DNA of 35,805 nucleotides from an uncultured Acetatifactor sp. (GTDB lineage Bacteria > Bacillota > Clostridia > Lachnospirales > Lachnospiraceae): positions 28,759 through 64,563 of the forward strand of contig CAJUFI010000022.1 of assembly GCA_910585665.1 (NCBI GenBank), read 5' to 3'. This document shows, piece by piece, positions 8,614 through 15,966 of this stretch (positions are counted from its first letter, which is position 1; each line of letters opens with the position of its first letter). The position numbers and the translations under genes are program-made. Under the pieces are notes generated by a model, which was not told where the DNA came from, did no database searches, and saw only the letters and a program-made list of their open reading frames with translations.

Positions 8614-8657
8614 AAAGGGCTGTCCGGAAATGCTGCGATTTTCTCACAGCCCTTTTT
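8614..8657 (+). terminator. Intrinsic terminator of the flavoprotein gene
   Basis: AAAGGGCTGT (8614-8623) pairs perfectly with ACAGCCCTTT (8646-8655) around a 22-nt loop. The 3' arm runs into a T tract (8653-8657), nine nt after the stop codon. Confidence 0.75.
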
Positions 8658-8770
8658 GCCGGACGCAGCGCCTGTCCTATCAGGCCTGACCTGTCGGTTG
8701 GTGCCATTTGGGATCCGATTTATTCCAATGGCCATCAGGAAAAACCGTTTTTCTCCGATATACAGAGTAA

Positions 8771-8870
8771 GGAAGTGTCTACAAATAACTGCTGCAAGTT
8801 TATGGCAATTTTTATTGTATTTCCGGGCTTTTGCCTGAAGCAATTGCAGCAGTTATTTTCCGACAATTCC
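8771..8870 (+). repeat. 100-bp palindromic repeat (MITE-like), copy 1
   Basis: Ends GGAAGTGTC and GACAATTCC are inverted repeats; after a 3-nt mismatch the palindrome continues for 15 bp (AAATAACTGCTGCAA with its complement). Both sides carry TAA. Only one base differs from copy 2 at 15106-15205. No coding potential. It would fold as a long hairpin in DNA or RNA. Confidence 0.9.
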
Positions 8871-8979
8871 TAAGAAGCAATCAAGCAACGTCCAGCGGAA
8901 AGTCCAGCTAAGAAAACTCTCTGCCCATGTCCGGGTACTGGCGGAGCAGATGCGGAACTAAAATAAGGAGGAGAATGGT

Positions 8980-9795
8980 ATGGCAGGCACCATCGAGACA
9001 GGCTACGCTGCCGGCACCGGTTACAGCGGCATCCAGAGCGCTTCCGTGGGCGGCAAAGAGAAGACGGACAGCAGTTTTTCGGATACCATGGCCGGGAAAT
9101 TCCGTCCTGCGCCAAAAGACATGTCCCTGGCGGAATATAAAATGTACATCCACGATGTGATAAAAAGGCTATATAAACATCCCTCCCAAAAGAACGTGGA
9201 CTGGTTCATCGACATAACGGACGCCGCCTACCGGAGGATGCAGACAGACCCCGCGTATGAACAGAAAGTGCTGGAATACATCGCCCGGAACCAGGCGGTG
9301 AATTTCGGCGGCGGCCCTCCGAAATTCGCCTTCATCCACATCGATGAAGACTGGGACAAATGCCGCGCGTACACCATGGGGCTCCAGGACAACTGCCCGG
9401 CGAAACGCGCCGCGGAGAGAAGGCGCCTGGCCGCCGAACAGGCGAAAAAGGCCCGCCGGAAGAAGCTGCTGAAAGAGTACCTGAAAAAGCGCGCCCAGGC
9501 CAAACTGCTCCAGGAAAAATTCCTGAAGGGCCAGCTGACGAAGCGCCGCCTGGAACATGCCCGGCTGGCCCAGGAGTGGCTCAGCCAAAAAGAAGAGACG
9601 CAATTTCTGAGAGACCAGGCCCTGGCCAAACGGCAGACCTCCCAGACCCAGAAGGAACAGATCATTGCCCAGCAGCAGGAACAGGCCCAGGAAATCCGGC
9701 ACTGGAGCGAGAAGCGCCAGGCCGTGCAGGCTTTCAACGCCTATGAAGCGAGCCTTATCATGTTGAGCCGGTATGAGGAACAATTGTTTACCTGA
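8980..9795 (+). CDS. Highly charged coiled-coil protein, unknown function
   Basis: 271 residues, cytoplasmic by appearance (no signal, no membrane segment). Residues 1-45 are low-complexity Gly/Ser/Thr; residues 46-130 form a compact domain (MSLAEYKMYIHDVIKRLYKH, then DITDAAYRRMQTDPAYEQKVLEYI); residues about 140-255 are an almost continuous Lys/Arg/Glu/Gln/Ala helix predicted to be coiled coil. I do not recognise a named family, though the central domain looks conserved rather than random. The ribosome site is AAGGAGG ten to fifteen nt before ATG. It follows repeat copy 1 by about 110 nt, and no partner gene is adjacent in the same direction. A structural or scaffold role is only a guess. 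Confidence 0.75.
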   Translation: MAGTIETGYAAGTGYSGIQSASVGGKEKTDSSFSDTMAGKFRPAPKDMSLAEYKMYIHDVIKRLYKHPSQKNVDWFIDITDAAYRRMQTDPAYEQKVLEYIARNQAVNFGGGPPKFAFIHIDEDWDKCRAYTMGLQDNCPAKRAAERRRLAAEQAKKARRKKLLKEYLKKRAQAKLLQEKFLKGQLTKRRLEHARLAQEWLSQKEETQFLRDQALAKRQTSQTQKEQIIAQQQEQAQEIRHWSEKRQAVQAFNAYEASLIMLSRYEEQLFT

Positions 9796-9903
9796 AGGCA
9801 AGATAAATGCAGAGCGGTTTTTCACCCGGATTTTTCTGTAATCGGTTCCACTCTTTGTACAGATTGGGCTGTGGGGAAACAATATTCGTGCAGTATATGG
9901 CTG

Positions 9904-10362
9904 TTATTTCAACGCGCCGCCATTTTGCAGATATTTCCCGACAGCCTTCAGCCCCGGATCCCGGTTCCACAAGTCATCCAGCACCTGCAGATACAGGCCG
10001 CACAGATCATAATAGCTGCCGCCGGGGTTCTGCTCCGTCCCCGAACCGTATCCGGACAGGGAGTACACTTCTCCAAACTGGGCCGGATAGCTCTCCAGGA
10101 CAGTGCCGTCAAAAGAGCCTTCCTCTCCGCTGCCACCTTCCCCTGTGCCGCTTCCTTCCTCTGTGCTGCTATTCTTCCCGGCTATGGCTGACGCATTCTG
10201 CCCCTTGTCCGAATCCCCCGGCACATCATCTGCATCTTCGGTTTTGTTTTGTGCATTTCCCGTGCTCTCTGTGTCTTTGGCAGAACCCGATGCCCCGGCA
10301 TCTGTCCCGCAGCCCGTCAATCCGATAAAACACAGCGGCGTCAACAATGATATGAAATACTT
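9904..10362 (-). pseudogene. Lipoprotein gene lacking a proper start and probably its 3' half
   Basis: The minus frame reads KYFISLLTPLCFIGLTGCG, a normal lipoprotein signal with lipobox LTGC, but the codon before the lysine is TAA where ATG-AAA would be expected, and no ATG or ribosome site is present; only a TTG at 10347 could start it. The mature part has a long Gly/Ser/Glu/Asp-rich linker and then a segment SYYDLCGLYLQVLDDLWNRD that resembles the beginning of a conserved domain in lachnospiral lipoproteins, but the frame ends about 15 residues later. I read this as a remnant truncated at both ends; a rare-start functional lipoprotein is the alternative. Confidence 0.5.
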
Positions 10363-10536
10363 TTAAAAGTTCCCTGTCTATAAGACCATCTTGACTCCAC
10401 CCTGGCAGATACCCCGTAATCCCATAGATGCCGCCGGATTTCTCAAGATACATCCACTGTGTCGCTTTCGCGCGAGAGACTGCCCGAACGGCAGCCATGT
10501 CTCACTTTCGCAAGGTCAATATCGGCAAAAACCCTC

Positions 10537-10565
10537 TTGACGAAACCCTTTATCTTTCTTATATT
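10537..10565 (+). promoter_or_regulatory. SigA promoter of the response regulator gene
   Basis: TTGACG (10537-10542), 17-nt spacer, TATATT (10560-10565); each box matches consensus in five of six positions. The start point would be near 10572 and the ATG is at 10599. Confidence 0.75.
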
Positions 10566-10598
10566 GAAAAAGGACAATGAACAGAGAGGAAACGGGAT

Positions 10599-11282
10599 AT
10601 GCAGTACACTATCATGATTGTGGAGGACGAGACGGACATCAACCGTCTGCTGGCAAGGATACTGGGGGACGAGGGTTACCGGACGGTACAGGCTTTTTCC
10701 GGGACGGAAGCGCTGCTTTTGCTGGAGCGCCAGGAACCGGATCTGATTCTGTTGGATCTGATGCTGCCCGGGATGGCCGGGGAAGAGCTCCTTATGCACA
10801 TCCGGGAGGAAAAGCGGCTTTCCACTCCTGTCCTGGTGCTCTCTGCCAAAAACGCCCTGGGGGATAAGGTGGCGCTCCTGAAAAACGGCGCGGACGACTA
10901 CATCACGAAACCCTTCGAGCCAGAGGAAGTGATTGCCCGGGTTCAGGCGGCCCTCAGGCGCAGCGGCAGCCTGCCCCAGCGCAATCTTCCGATTTCCTAT
11001 AAGAATCTGACGCTTTATCCGGAATCCCGGAAGGTCACTGTCAATGGGCTGGCGCTTTCCCTGACCTCCCACGAGTACGCCCTTCTGCTCCTCTTCCTCC
11101 AGGCCCCGGAAAAAGTGTTTTCCCGGGAGAGCCTTTATGAGCTGGTTTGGCAGAACGGCTACTATGGGGAGAACAATACCGTGAATGTCCACGTCAGCAA
11201 CCTGCGCAGAAAAATCAAGGAGGCCGATGCTCTGGAAGAGTATATCCAGACTGTGTATGGTATTGGGTTCAAGCTGAGATAG
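10599..11282 (+). CDS. OmpR/PhoB-family response regulator
   Basis: 227 residues. Receiver domain 1-120: acidic pair Glu9/Asp10, phosphoacceptor Asp53 in LILLDLMLPG, switch Ser82, conserved Lys104 in YITKPF. A winged-helix DNA-binding domain spans about 130-226, with SLTSHEYALLLLFLQAPEKV, then NNTVNVHVSNLRRKI and a C-terminal YGIGFKL hairpin. Phosphorylated by a histidine kinase, it would bind DNA as a dimer. The probable partner is the kinase at 13621-15105, separated from it by an ABC transporter that is the likely target, a layout common in cell-envelope stress and antimicrobial peptide resistance modules. A ribosome site AGAGGAAACGGG precedes the ATG. Strong promoter at 10537-10565. Confidence 0.92.
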   Translation: MQYTIMIVEDETDINRLLARILGDEGYRTVQAFSGTEALLLLERQEPDLILLDLMLPGMAGEELLMHIREEKRLSTPVLVLSAKNALGDKVALLKNGADDYITKPFEPEEVIARVQAALRRSGSLPQRNLPISYKNLTLYPESRKVTVNGLALSLTSHEYALLLLFLQAPEKVFSRESLYELVWQNGYYGENNTVNVHVSNLRRKIKEADALEEYIQTVYGIGFKLR

Positions 11283-11284
11283 AT

Positions 11285-11458
11285 ATGGCAGTCGATGCTG
11301 AACATATATTGAAGGTTCCACCTGTGGCGGTGCACAGCCCGGAGTGTTCCGGCCAAATAAGCGACAAGGCCATCATATGCCCACACTGCGGCTTCCCGGT
11401 GAGGGACGGCAGCATCTACACCAAGGAGCCCAAGAAAAAATCTTTACGGCTTCTTTAA
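11285..11458 (+). pseudogene. Zinc-ribbon fragment after the response regulator
   Basis: A 57-residue frame starting two nt after the response-regulator stop encodes HSPECSGQISDKAIICPHCG. This is the zinc-ribbon pattern common at the N-terminus of lachnospiral membrane proteins (CPECGKQISDKAxxCPHCG), but the first Cys is Ser and the second knuckle has CS instead of CG, leaving three of four ligands. No ribosome site precedes the ATG and the frame stops shortly after. A broken domain remnant is more likely than a working protein. Confidence 0.5.
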
Positions 11459-11467
11459 AAGTTCTTT

Positions 11468-11497
11468 ATGACTTTTTCACCCCCCATGGTTTATACT
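11468..11497 (+). promoter_or_regulatory. Possible promoter upstream of the ABC transporter
   Basis: ATGACT (11468-11473), 18-nt spacer, TATACT (11492-11497). Would leave a leader of about 240 nt containing the repeated motif at 11535-11655. The transporter could equally be read through from the response-regulator promoter. Confidence 0.35.
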
Positions 11498-11534
11498 AAG
11501 TCTGTCAGCGAGAAAGCCCGGCTTACCCGGCGGA

Positions 11535-11655
11535 CAGCCATCAAGCATGGCAGCCAATTTGCACGATAGCCATCGTGTGCGGCTACTGTCATGCATGGCA
11601 ACTGTCGCGGATTGCAGCCACCCTACATGGCAGCTGTCCATATGGCCGCCAGAAG
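11535..11655 (+). repeat. Imperfect repeats of a CATGGCAGC motif in the ABC leader
   Basis: CATGGCAGCC, CATGGCAACTGTC, TTGCAGCC and CATGGCAGCTGTC recur with related inverted forms (GCGGCTACTGTC) within about 120 nt. Both strands stay partly open in several frames because of the periodicity, but no ribosome site or recognisable product is present. Confidence 0.4.
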
Positions 11656-11745
11656 CAGCGGGCACCCGCATACTGACTATACAAATAAAGACGGCGGCGG
11701 AGAATCCGCGTAAAGCCTTTTCCGCTGTCCCAGAAGGAGGTCAAA

Positions 11746-12672
11746 ATGAACGATTACGCCATAGAAGCAGTCCAGATCACGAAATCCTATGGTTCTGTCC
11801 TTGCGCTGGATCAGGTAAATCTCCATGTGAGAACCGGCAGCATCTACGGGCTCATCGGCGACAACGGCGCCGGGAAGTCCACTTTCCTGAAGCTCCTGGC
11901 CGGACACATCTTCCCTACGGCGGGGGAGCTGCGGCTGTTCGGCCAGTTCGCGGAACAGGAACTGCGCCGCTGCCGGAGACAGATGGGCGCCATGATTGAG
12001 CAGCCCGGTTTTTTCCCCAATCTGACGGTGGAAGACACGCTTGAATACTACCGCATCCAAAGGGGCATCCCCGGCAGGGAAAAGGTGGAGGAAGTCCTGA
12101 AGCTGACCGATATCCAGGAAAAGAGGAGAGCAAAATGCAAAAAGCTCTCCATGGGCCAGAAGCAGCGCCTGGGGCTGGCCATCGCCATGATCGGGGAGCC
12201 CCGGCTCCTGGTGCTGGATGAGCCCATCAACGGCCTGGATCCCAGCGGCATCATCGAATTCCGCGCTTTGCTCCTCCGCCTGAACCGGGAGAAGAACCTC
12301 ACCATTCTGCTGTCCAGCCACATCCTGTCGGAGCTGCAGCAGACTGCCACTGTCTTCGGTTTCCTGAACAAGGGGAAGCTGTTGGAGGAGATATCCTCGG
12401 AGAAGCTCCAGGAAAAATGCGCCGACTACCTGGACATCTCTGTCACGGATCCGGAAGAGTACGCAGCCCTGTTGGCAAAGCATTTTCCGGAGGAGCCTTT
12501 CCAGGTGCTGCCCGAACGGACAATCCGGATTCTGAAGTGTCTGCGGGAGCCGGAAGAATACAGCCGCCTTGCCGCGGAAAACGGGCTTTATATCAGGGGG
12601 CTGGAGCTCCGGCGCGCTTCCCTGGAAGAATATTACATGAACCTGAAGAACGGAGGGAACGGAATATGCTGA
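11746..12672 (+). CDS. ABC transporter ATP-binding protein (BcrA/lantibiotic-immunity type)
   Basis: 308 residues. Walker A GDNGAGKST (38-46), Q-loop near IEQPGFF, signature LSMGQKQ (134-140), Walker B LLVLDEP (154-160), and switch His192 in SSHILSE. The C-terminal 90 residues are the accessory domain typical of single-polypeptide drug-export or bacteriocin-immunity ATPases. It would power the membrane subunit encoded immediately downstream, whose ATG overlaps this gene's last codons by 7 nt. The ribosome site AAGGAGG lies eight nt before the ATG. Substrate is unknown; the response regulator and histidine kinase on either side suggest an inducible envelope-stress or peptide-resistance exporter. 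Confidence 0.92.
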   Translation: MNDYAIEAVQITKSYGSVLALDQVNLHVRTGSIYGLIGDNGAGKSTFLKLLAGHIFPTAGELRLFGQFAEQELRRCRRQMGAMIEQPGFFPNLTVEDTLEYYRIQRGIPGREKVEEVLKLTDIQEKRRAKCKKLSMGQKQRLGLAIAMIGEPRLLVLDEPINGLDPSGIIEFRALLLRLNREKNLTILLSSHILSELQQTATVFGFLNKGKLLEEISSEKLQEKCADYLDISVTDPEEYAALLAKHFPEEPFQVLPERTIRILKCLREPEEYSRLAAENGLYIRGLELRRASLEEYYMNLKNGGNGIC

Positions 12673-13451
12673 ATTATGTCAAAAGCGAACTTTACAGGGC
12701 TTCCCGCAGCCCGGAAATCCGGGAGACAGCCGCCGTCTTTGTAGGGCTGGTCCTGCTGATGAACATTGTGCTGTGTCTTTTGAAGGGGCTGGAGGACTTC
12801 CGGTATGGCATTACCTCTTTCTCTTATTCCAATGTGGTGGCCATGCCTATGATATTCTGCTATGTGGCTTCCGATGTGGCTGTGATGCTCTATGAATCGG
12901 ACAGGCGCAACCGCACCGAACAGAACTGCATCTCCTATGGGATGTCCCGGCTGGAGCTGCTGGCGGGCAAGTGCATCGTCAGCCTGGCGGTGTCATTTGT
13001 GATTCTGGTGATGATTTTGCCGGTATATATCTGCAGCGCCGAACTGCTGTTGGATTCCGCCGGGCCTACCACAGCGGCGGATCTGCTGTTGGAACTCCCG
13101 GCTATGTCCCTGATTGCCATCGCTTCCCTGGTATTGGCGAATGTGCTGCTGGAGGTTTTTGACAAAAGCATCGTCAGCATTCTGGTTTGGCTGGCCGTCC
13201 TGGTCTTTCTGCCGAAAATCCTGCTGCTGGCGGGCATGGCCCTGACCACCGCCAGTTCGACTCTTCTGCTGGATATCGCCCTGTGGATGCCCGCAAATTT
13301 CCTCACGGCGCAGTCCCGGGTCAACATGTCCGAGTGCGTCGCTATATGGGACACGGCACAGGGGATGGCGAAATGCCTGATTGCCGGCGGGGCGGAAATC
13401 GTGGTCTTTGGCGCTTTAGGCGTGGTTTTATTGCGGAAGCGGGAACTTTGA
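12666..13451 (+). CDS. ABC transporter permease
   Basis: 261 residues with about six membrane helices: near 20-40, 60-80, 105-130, 145-165, 175-200 and 235-255. It belongs by topology to the ABC-2-like permeases paired with BcrA-type ATPases. Start ATG at 12666 overlaps the ATPase stop (TGA at 12670-12672) and is preceded by GGAGGGAACGGA, so translation is probably coupled. The frame is open for another 83 codons upstream, but that part is out of frame with the ATPase and not conserved-looking. Two copies would assemble with two ATPase subunits to export an unknown hydrophobic or peptide substrate. Confidence 0.87.
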   Translation: MLNYVKSELYRASRSPEIRETAAVFVGLVLLMNIVLCLLKGLEDFRYGITSFSYSNVVAMPMIFCYVASDVAVMLYESDRRNRTEQNCISYGMSRLELLAGKCIVSLAVSFVILVMILPVYICSAELLLDSAGPTTAADLLLELPAMSLIAIASLVLANVLLEVFDKSIVSILVWLAVLVFLPKILLLAGMALTTASSTLLLDIALWMPANFLTAQSRVNMSECVAIWDTAQGMAKCLIAGGAEIVVFGALGVVLLRKREL

Positions 13452-13456
13452 CGCCG

Positions 13457-13500
13457 GATTTTGTCCCGCCTGGCTGCTTGCCTGGCGGGACGGGAAAATC
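13457..13500 (+). other. Stem-loop after the ABC permease
   Basis: GTCCCGCC (13463-13470) pairs with GGCGGGAC (13484-13491) around 13 nt; GATTTT (13457-13462) and AAAATC (13495-13500) extend the stem across a 3-nt bulge. It begins six nt past the permease stop. It lacks a T tract on the plus strand, so it may stabilise or attenuate the transcript rather than end it. Confidence 0.45.
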
Positions 13501-13620
13501 AAAAATATTCATTCTGAATGCTTTGCCATGCACTCAAAGCGTATGTTTTAAGCACATTTTTAGCAGGCAGAGCGATTCCGAAAAGGGAGTTTCAGGATTG
13601 TATTTGTAAAGGAGCTTACC

Positions 13621-15105
13621 ATGACATTCTTCTCGTTCCTATCACAGAACTTTATTCTTGCCGGCGTTCTCCAGGGCGCGGCTTTCCCGGGGCGGGATAT
13701 CCTGGAGGGGAATATTCCGGCGGCAATATTGCTGTGCGTGCTTTTTGCCGTCATGGGAGGGTATTTTGCTTTCCGGTATTTTGCGCTGAAGCGGGCGCTC
13801 CGGGAGATGAACCGGGATTTGCTGGAAATCCAAAAGGATGTGTCCCGGAACCAGATTCTGCATCTGCCCTTGCCGGACCGGGCTTTGGAGCAGGCCATGG
13901 AATCCGTCAACGGCACTCTGGAAGAAGTGCGCAGACAGCGCCTGGAATATGAGAAGCGGGAGACGGAATTCCAGAAGCAGATGGAAGATATCAGCCATGA
14001 CTTGCGGACGCCGCTGACAGTGATTCTCGGTTATCTAAAGTGGATGAAGCGGGACATGGCCCAGAGCATAGCGCTCTTGCAGATGGAATCCCCGGACATT
14101 CCGGCGCAAACCACAACACAGGCGGCACACCCCCACCAGGCAGCATCTGAGGATACTTCGAAGCAGCGCACAGCACAGAAAGCGGCATGGGAAATGCTTT
14201 CCCGTCAGGCGGAGTCCCTGGAAATCCTGGAGCGCAACGCCCGCGCCATGGAGCGGCTGGTTTCCCAGTTCTACGCTTTCTCTCAGCTGAACGCCCGGGA
14301 GTATTCTCTGGAAATCCGGGATGTGGATATCTGCAGACTCCTGAAAGAAAGCCTGGCCGGGCACTGGCAGATGCTGGAAAAGGCCTGTCTGCGCCTGGAA
14401 AGCTTTCTGCCGGAACACCCGGTAATGGTTCGGGGAAACAAGGACGCCTGTGAGCGCATTTTCGCAAATATGCTCCAGAACGCCGGAAGATACGCCCGCA
14501 GCTATCTGGACATAAGCCTGTCAGAAAGCTGCGGGCTGGTTCAGATTTTCTTTCAAAATGATTCCGTCCGTCTCAAGGAGGACGATATACCGAATTTATT
14601 TAATCGTTTCTACAAAAATGATGCCTCCCGGAGCAAAGGCGGCTCAGGACTAGGGCTGACCATAGCAAAATCCCTGGCAGAAGCCATGGGCGGCACCCTG
14701 ACCGCACAGGCCCTCCCCCCGGCAGAACTGTCCCCCAGCCAAAATACAGACGATGCGAAAAATCACTCCCTCTGCCAGAACACCGATGACGCGAAAAGTC
14801 ACTCCCTCTACCTGGACTCCGATGACGCGGAAAGCCACTCCCTCTGCCTGGACTCCGATGACGCGGAAAGCCACTCCCTCTGCCTGGATGCCGCTGGCAC
14901 GAAAAATCGCTCTCACTGCCTGGACTCCGATGACGCAGAAAGCCACTCCCTCTGCCTGGATGCCGCCGGCACGAAAAATCGCTCCCGCTGCCTGGACTCC
15001 GATGACGCGGAAACCACCGTCCGCTTCACATTAACCCTGACCGCCGTGCTCCCCCAATCCGGCTCTCCCGGAGCCGAAGCCCCTCAGTCAAAGCCCCCGT
15101 CATAA
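13621..15105 (+). CDS. Sensor histidine kinase with repeat-expanded ATPase domain
   Basis: 494 residues. One clear membrane helix (about 32-54) after a weakly hydrophobic N-terminus; coiled linker; dimerisation domain with phosphoacceptor His126 in ISHDLRTPLT; a 40-residue Gln/Ala/Thr-rich insertion (about 153-193) between its two helices; N box around Asn287 (NMLQNAGRYA); a degenerate G1 box (FQNDS instead of DxGxG); G2 box GSGLGLTIAK (341-350). The last beta strands of the ATPase domain are split: GGTLTAQ at about 357-363 and TVRFTLTLTAVLP at about 465-477, with roughly 100 residues of 12-residue repeats between. It probably senses envelope stress with little extracellular surface and phosphorylates the regulator at 10599. 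The ribosome site is AAAGGAG. The stop TAA (15103-15105) abuts repeat copy 2. Confidence 0.87.
   Translation: MTFFSFLSQNFILAGVLQGAAFPGRDILEGNIPAAILLCVLFAVMGGYFAFRYFALKRALREMNRDLLEIQKDVSRNQILHLPLPDRALEQAMESVNGTLEEVRRQRLEYEKRETEFQKQMEDISHDLRTPLTVILGYLKWMKRDMAQSIALLQMESPDIPAQTTTQAAHPHQAASEDTSKQRTAQKAAWEMLSRQAESLEILERNARAMERLVSQFYAFSQLNAREYSLEIRDVDICRLLKESLAGHWQMLEKACLRLESFLPEHPVMVRGNKDACERIFANMLQNAGRYARSYLDISLSESCGLVQIFFQNDSVRLKEDDIPNLFNRFYKNDASRSKGGSGLGLTIAKSLAEAMGGTLTAQALPPAELSPSQNTDDAKNHSLCQNTDDAKSHSLYLDSDDAESHSLCLDSDDAESHSLCLDAAGTKNRSHCLDSDDAESHSLCLDAAGTKNRSRCLDSDDAETTVRFTLTLTAVLPQSGSPGAEAPQSKPPS
14740..15012 (+). repeat. 36-bp coding minisatellite inside the kinase gene
   Basis: Seven full 36-nt units and one partial unit, in frame, starting at 14740, 14776, 14812, 14848, 14884, 14920, 14956 and 14992. 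Each encodes 12 residues of the type LDSDDAESHSLC; two units are a variant LDAAGTKNRSxC and these alternate with the main form in the 3' half, implying duplication of a two-unit block. Units 3 and 4 are identical in DNA. Confidence 0.95.
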
Positions 15106-15205
15106 GGAATTGTCTACAAATAACTGCTGCAAGTTTATGGCAATTTTTATTGTATTTCCGGGCTTTTGCCTGAAGCAATTGCAGCAGTTATTTTCCGACA
15201 ATTCC
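15106..15205 (+). repeat. 100-bp palindromic repeat (MITE-like), copy 2
   Basis: Starts GGAATTGTC, ends GACAATTCC, TAA on both sides. Differs from copy 1 (8771-8870) at a single position. The left TAA is the stop codon of the histidine kinase gene. Confidence 0.92.
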
Positions 15206-15232
15206 TAAGGAAAGCCCGGCTGCGGCGGCCGC

Positions 15233-15289
15233 TCAGGGCAGCTTTTTCCCAGCCGCCAGGTACACCTCATACCATTCCTCCACTCTCAT
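15233..15289 (-). CDS. Possible 18-residue peptide overlapping the NUDIX gene stop
   Basis: The NUDIX stop lies in the sequence ATGA, whose ATG opens a frame encoding MRVEEWYEVYLAAGKKLP and ending at TGA. The 4-nt overlap is typical of translationally coupled genes. No homolog is known to me; a chance ORF or the head of a truncated gene is possible. Confidence 0.25.
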   Translation of the reverse strand: MRVEEWYEVYLAAGKKLP

Positions 15290-15966
15290 CTGTTTTCCGG
15301 CTGCCACATATCGGACACAAAATACATCAGCGCCGCCCAGGTGTACAGAGGATAATATTTCCCACGCTCATCCCGGCCGCTCCTTAGAACCTCCATGGCC
15401 TGGGCCTTTGTCAACAGGCAGAAGCCGTCGAACTGTTCGGAGCCCACCGCGCCCTCCTGGGACAGCGACGACAAATCTGTAGGATGGAGCACCGCACACA
15501 CCAGCGCATTGCACTCGTCCGTCATGCCCGGGGTGGAGAACACCAGGGGATTCACCACCGTGACAGTGTCCGTCTCCCGCACTTCCAGCCCGGTCTCCTC
15601 TTTGATTTCCCTGACAGTGGTGACAAGAACCGCGTCCGCTTTCCCCTTGTCCCCTTCGTCGATCAGCCCCGCCGGCACGCTGAGCAGGTACTGGCCCGCC
15701 GGATAGCGGAATTCATAGGACAGCAGCAGCTTCGGCTCCTCCCCCGGCATGGCGAGGATGACGATGCAGCTCACCGCGTCCGGCAGCATGTTCTCGAACT
15801 CCTCCTCCGGCTTCACCGCCACCATATCCTCCATGGTCCGCCTGGTGGCGTCATAGTAATGCTTTCCCGGCGCATACTGCAGATCCGCCACCCGGACATA
15901 GGGGGACTCAAATAGCGCCTTTACATTCTCTTTGGTTATCTGCGGTTTCTTGTCCATATTTCCCAT
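15286..15966 (-). CDS. NUDIX hydrolase, ADP-ribose pyrophosphatase-like
   Basis: 226 residues. The NUDIX box is GDKGKAD-x7-REIKEETGL (residues about 115-137), matching Gx5Ex7REUxEExGU with Asp replacing the first Glu. Upstream RYPAGQYLLSVPAGLID is the loop seen in ADP-ribose and nucleoside-diphosphate-sugar pyrophosphatases. The N-terminal 60 residues form the extra beta sheet of that branch. It would hydrolyse a nucleoside diphosphate linked to X in the cytoplasm, using Mg or Mn; the exact substrate is not readable. The start at 15966 is preceded by GGAG eight nt upstream; an alternative ATG three codons in has a poorer site. Possibly co-transcribed with the tiny overlapping ORF at 15233-15289. 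Confidence 0.87.
   Translation of the reverse strand: MGNMDKKPQITKENVKALFESPYVRVADLQYAPGKHYYDATRRTMEDMVAVKPEEEFENMLPDAVSCIVILAMPGEEPKLLLSYEFRYPAGQYLLSVPAGLIDEGDKGKADAVLVTTVREIKEETGLEVRETDTVTVVNPLVFSTPGMTDECNALVCAVLHPTDLSSLSQEGAVGSEQFDGFCLLTKAQAMEVLRSGRDERGKYYPLYTWAALMYFVSDMWQPENR

Noticed and set aside
10226..10498. 90-codon minus-strand frame upstream of the response regulator
   Set aside because: Overlaps the lipoprotein remnant in another frame and the response-regulator promoter region; no ribosome site or domain.
14740..15012. CRISPR-like array
   Set aside because: Unit spacing is exactly 36 nt with no variable spacers, and units are in frame inside a kinase gene; it is a coding minisatellite.
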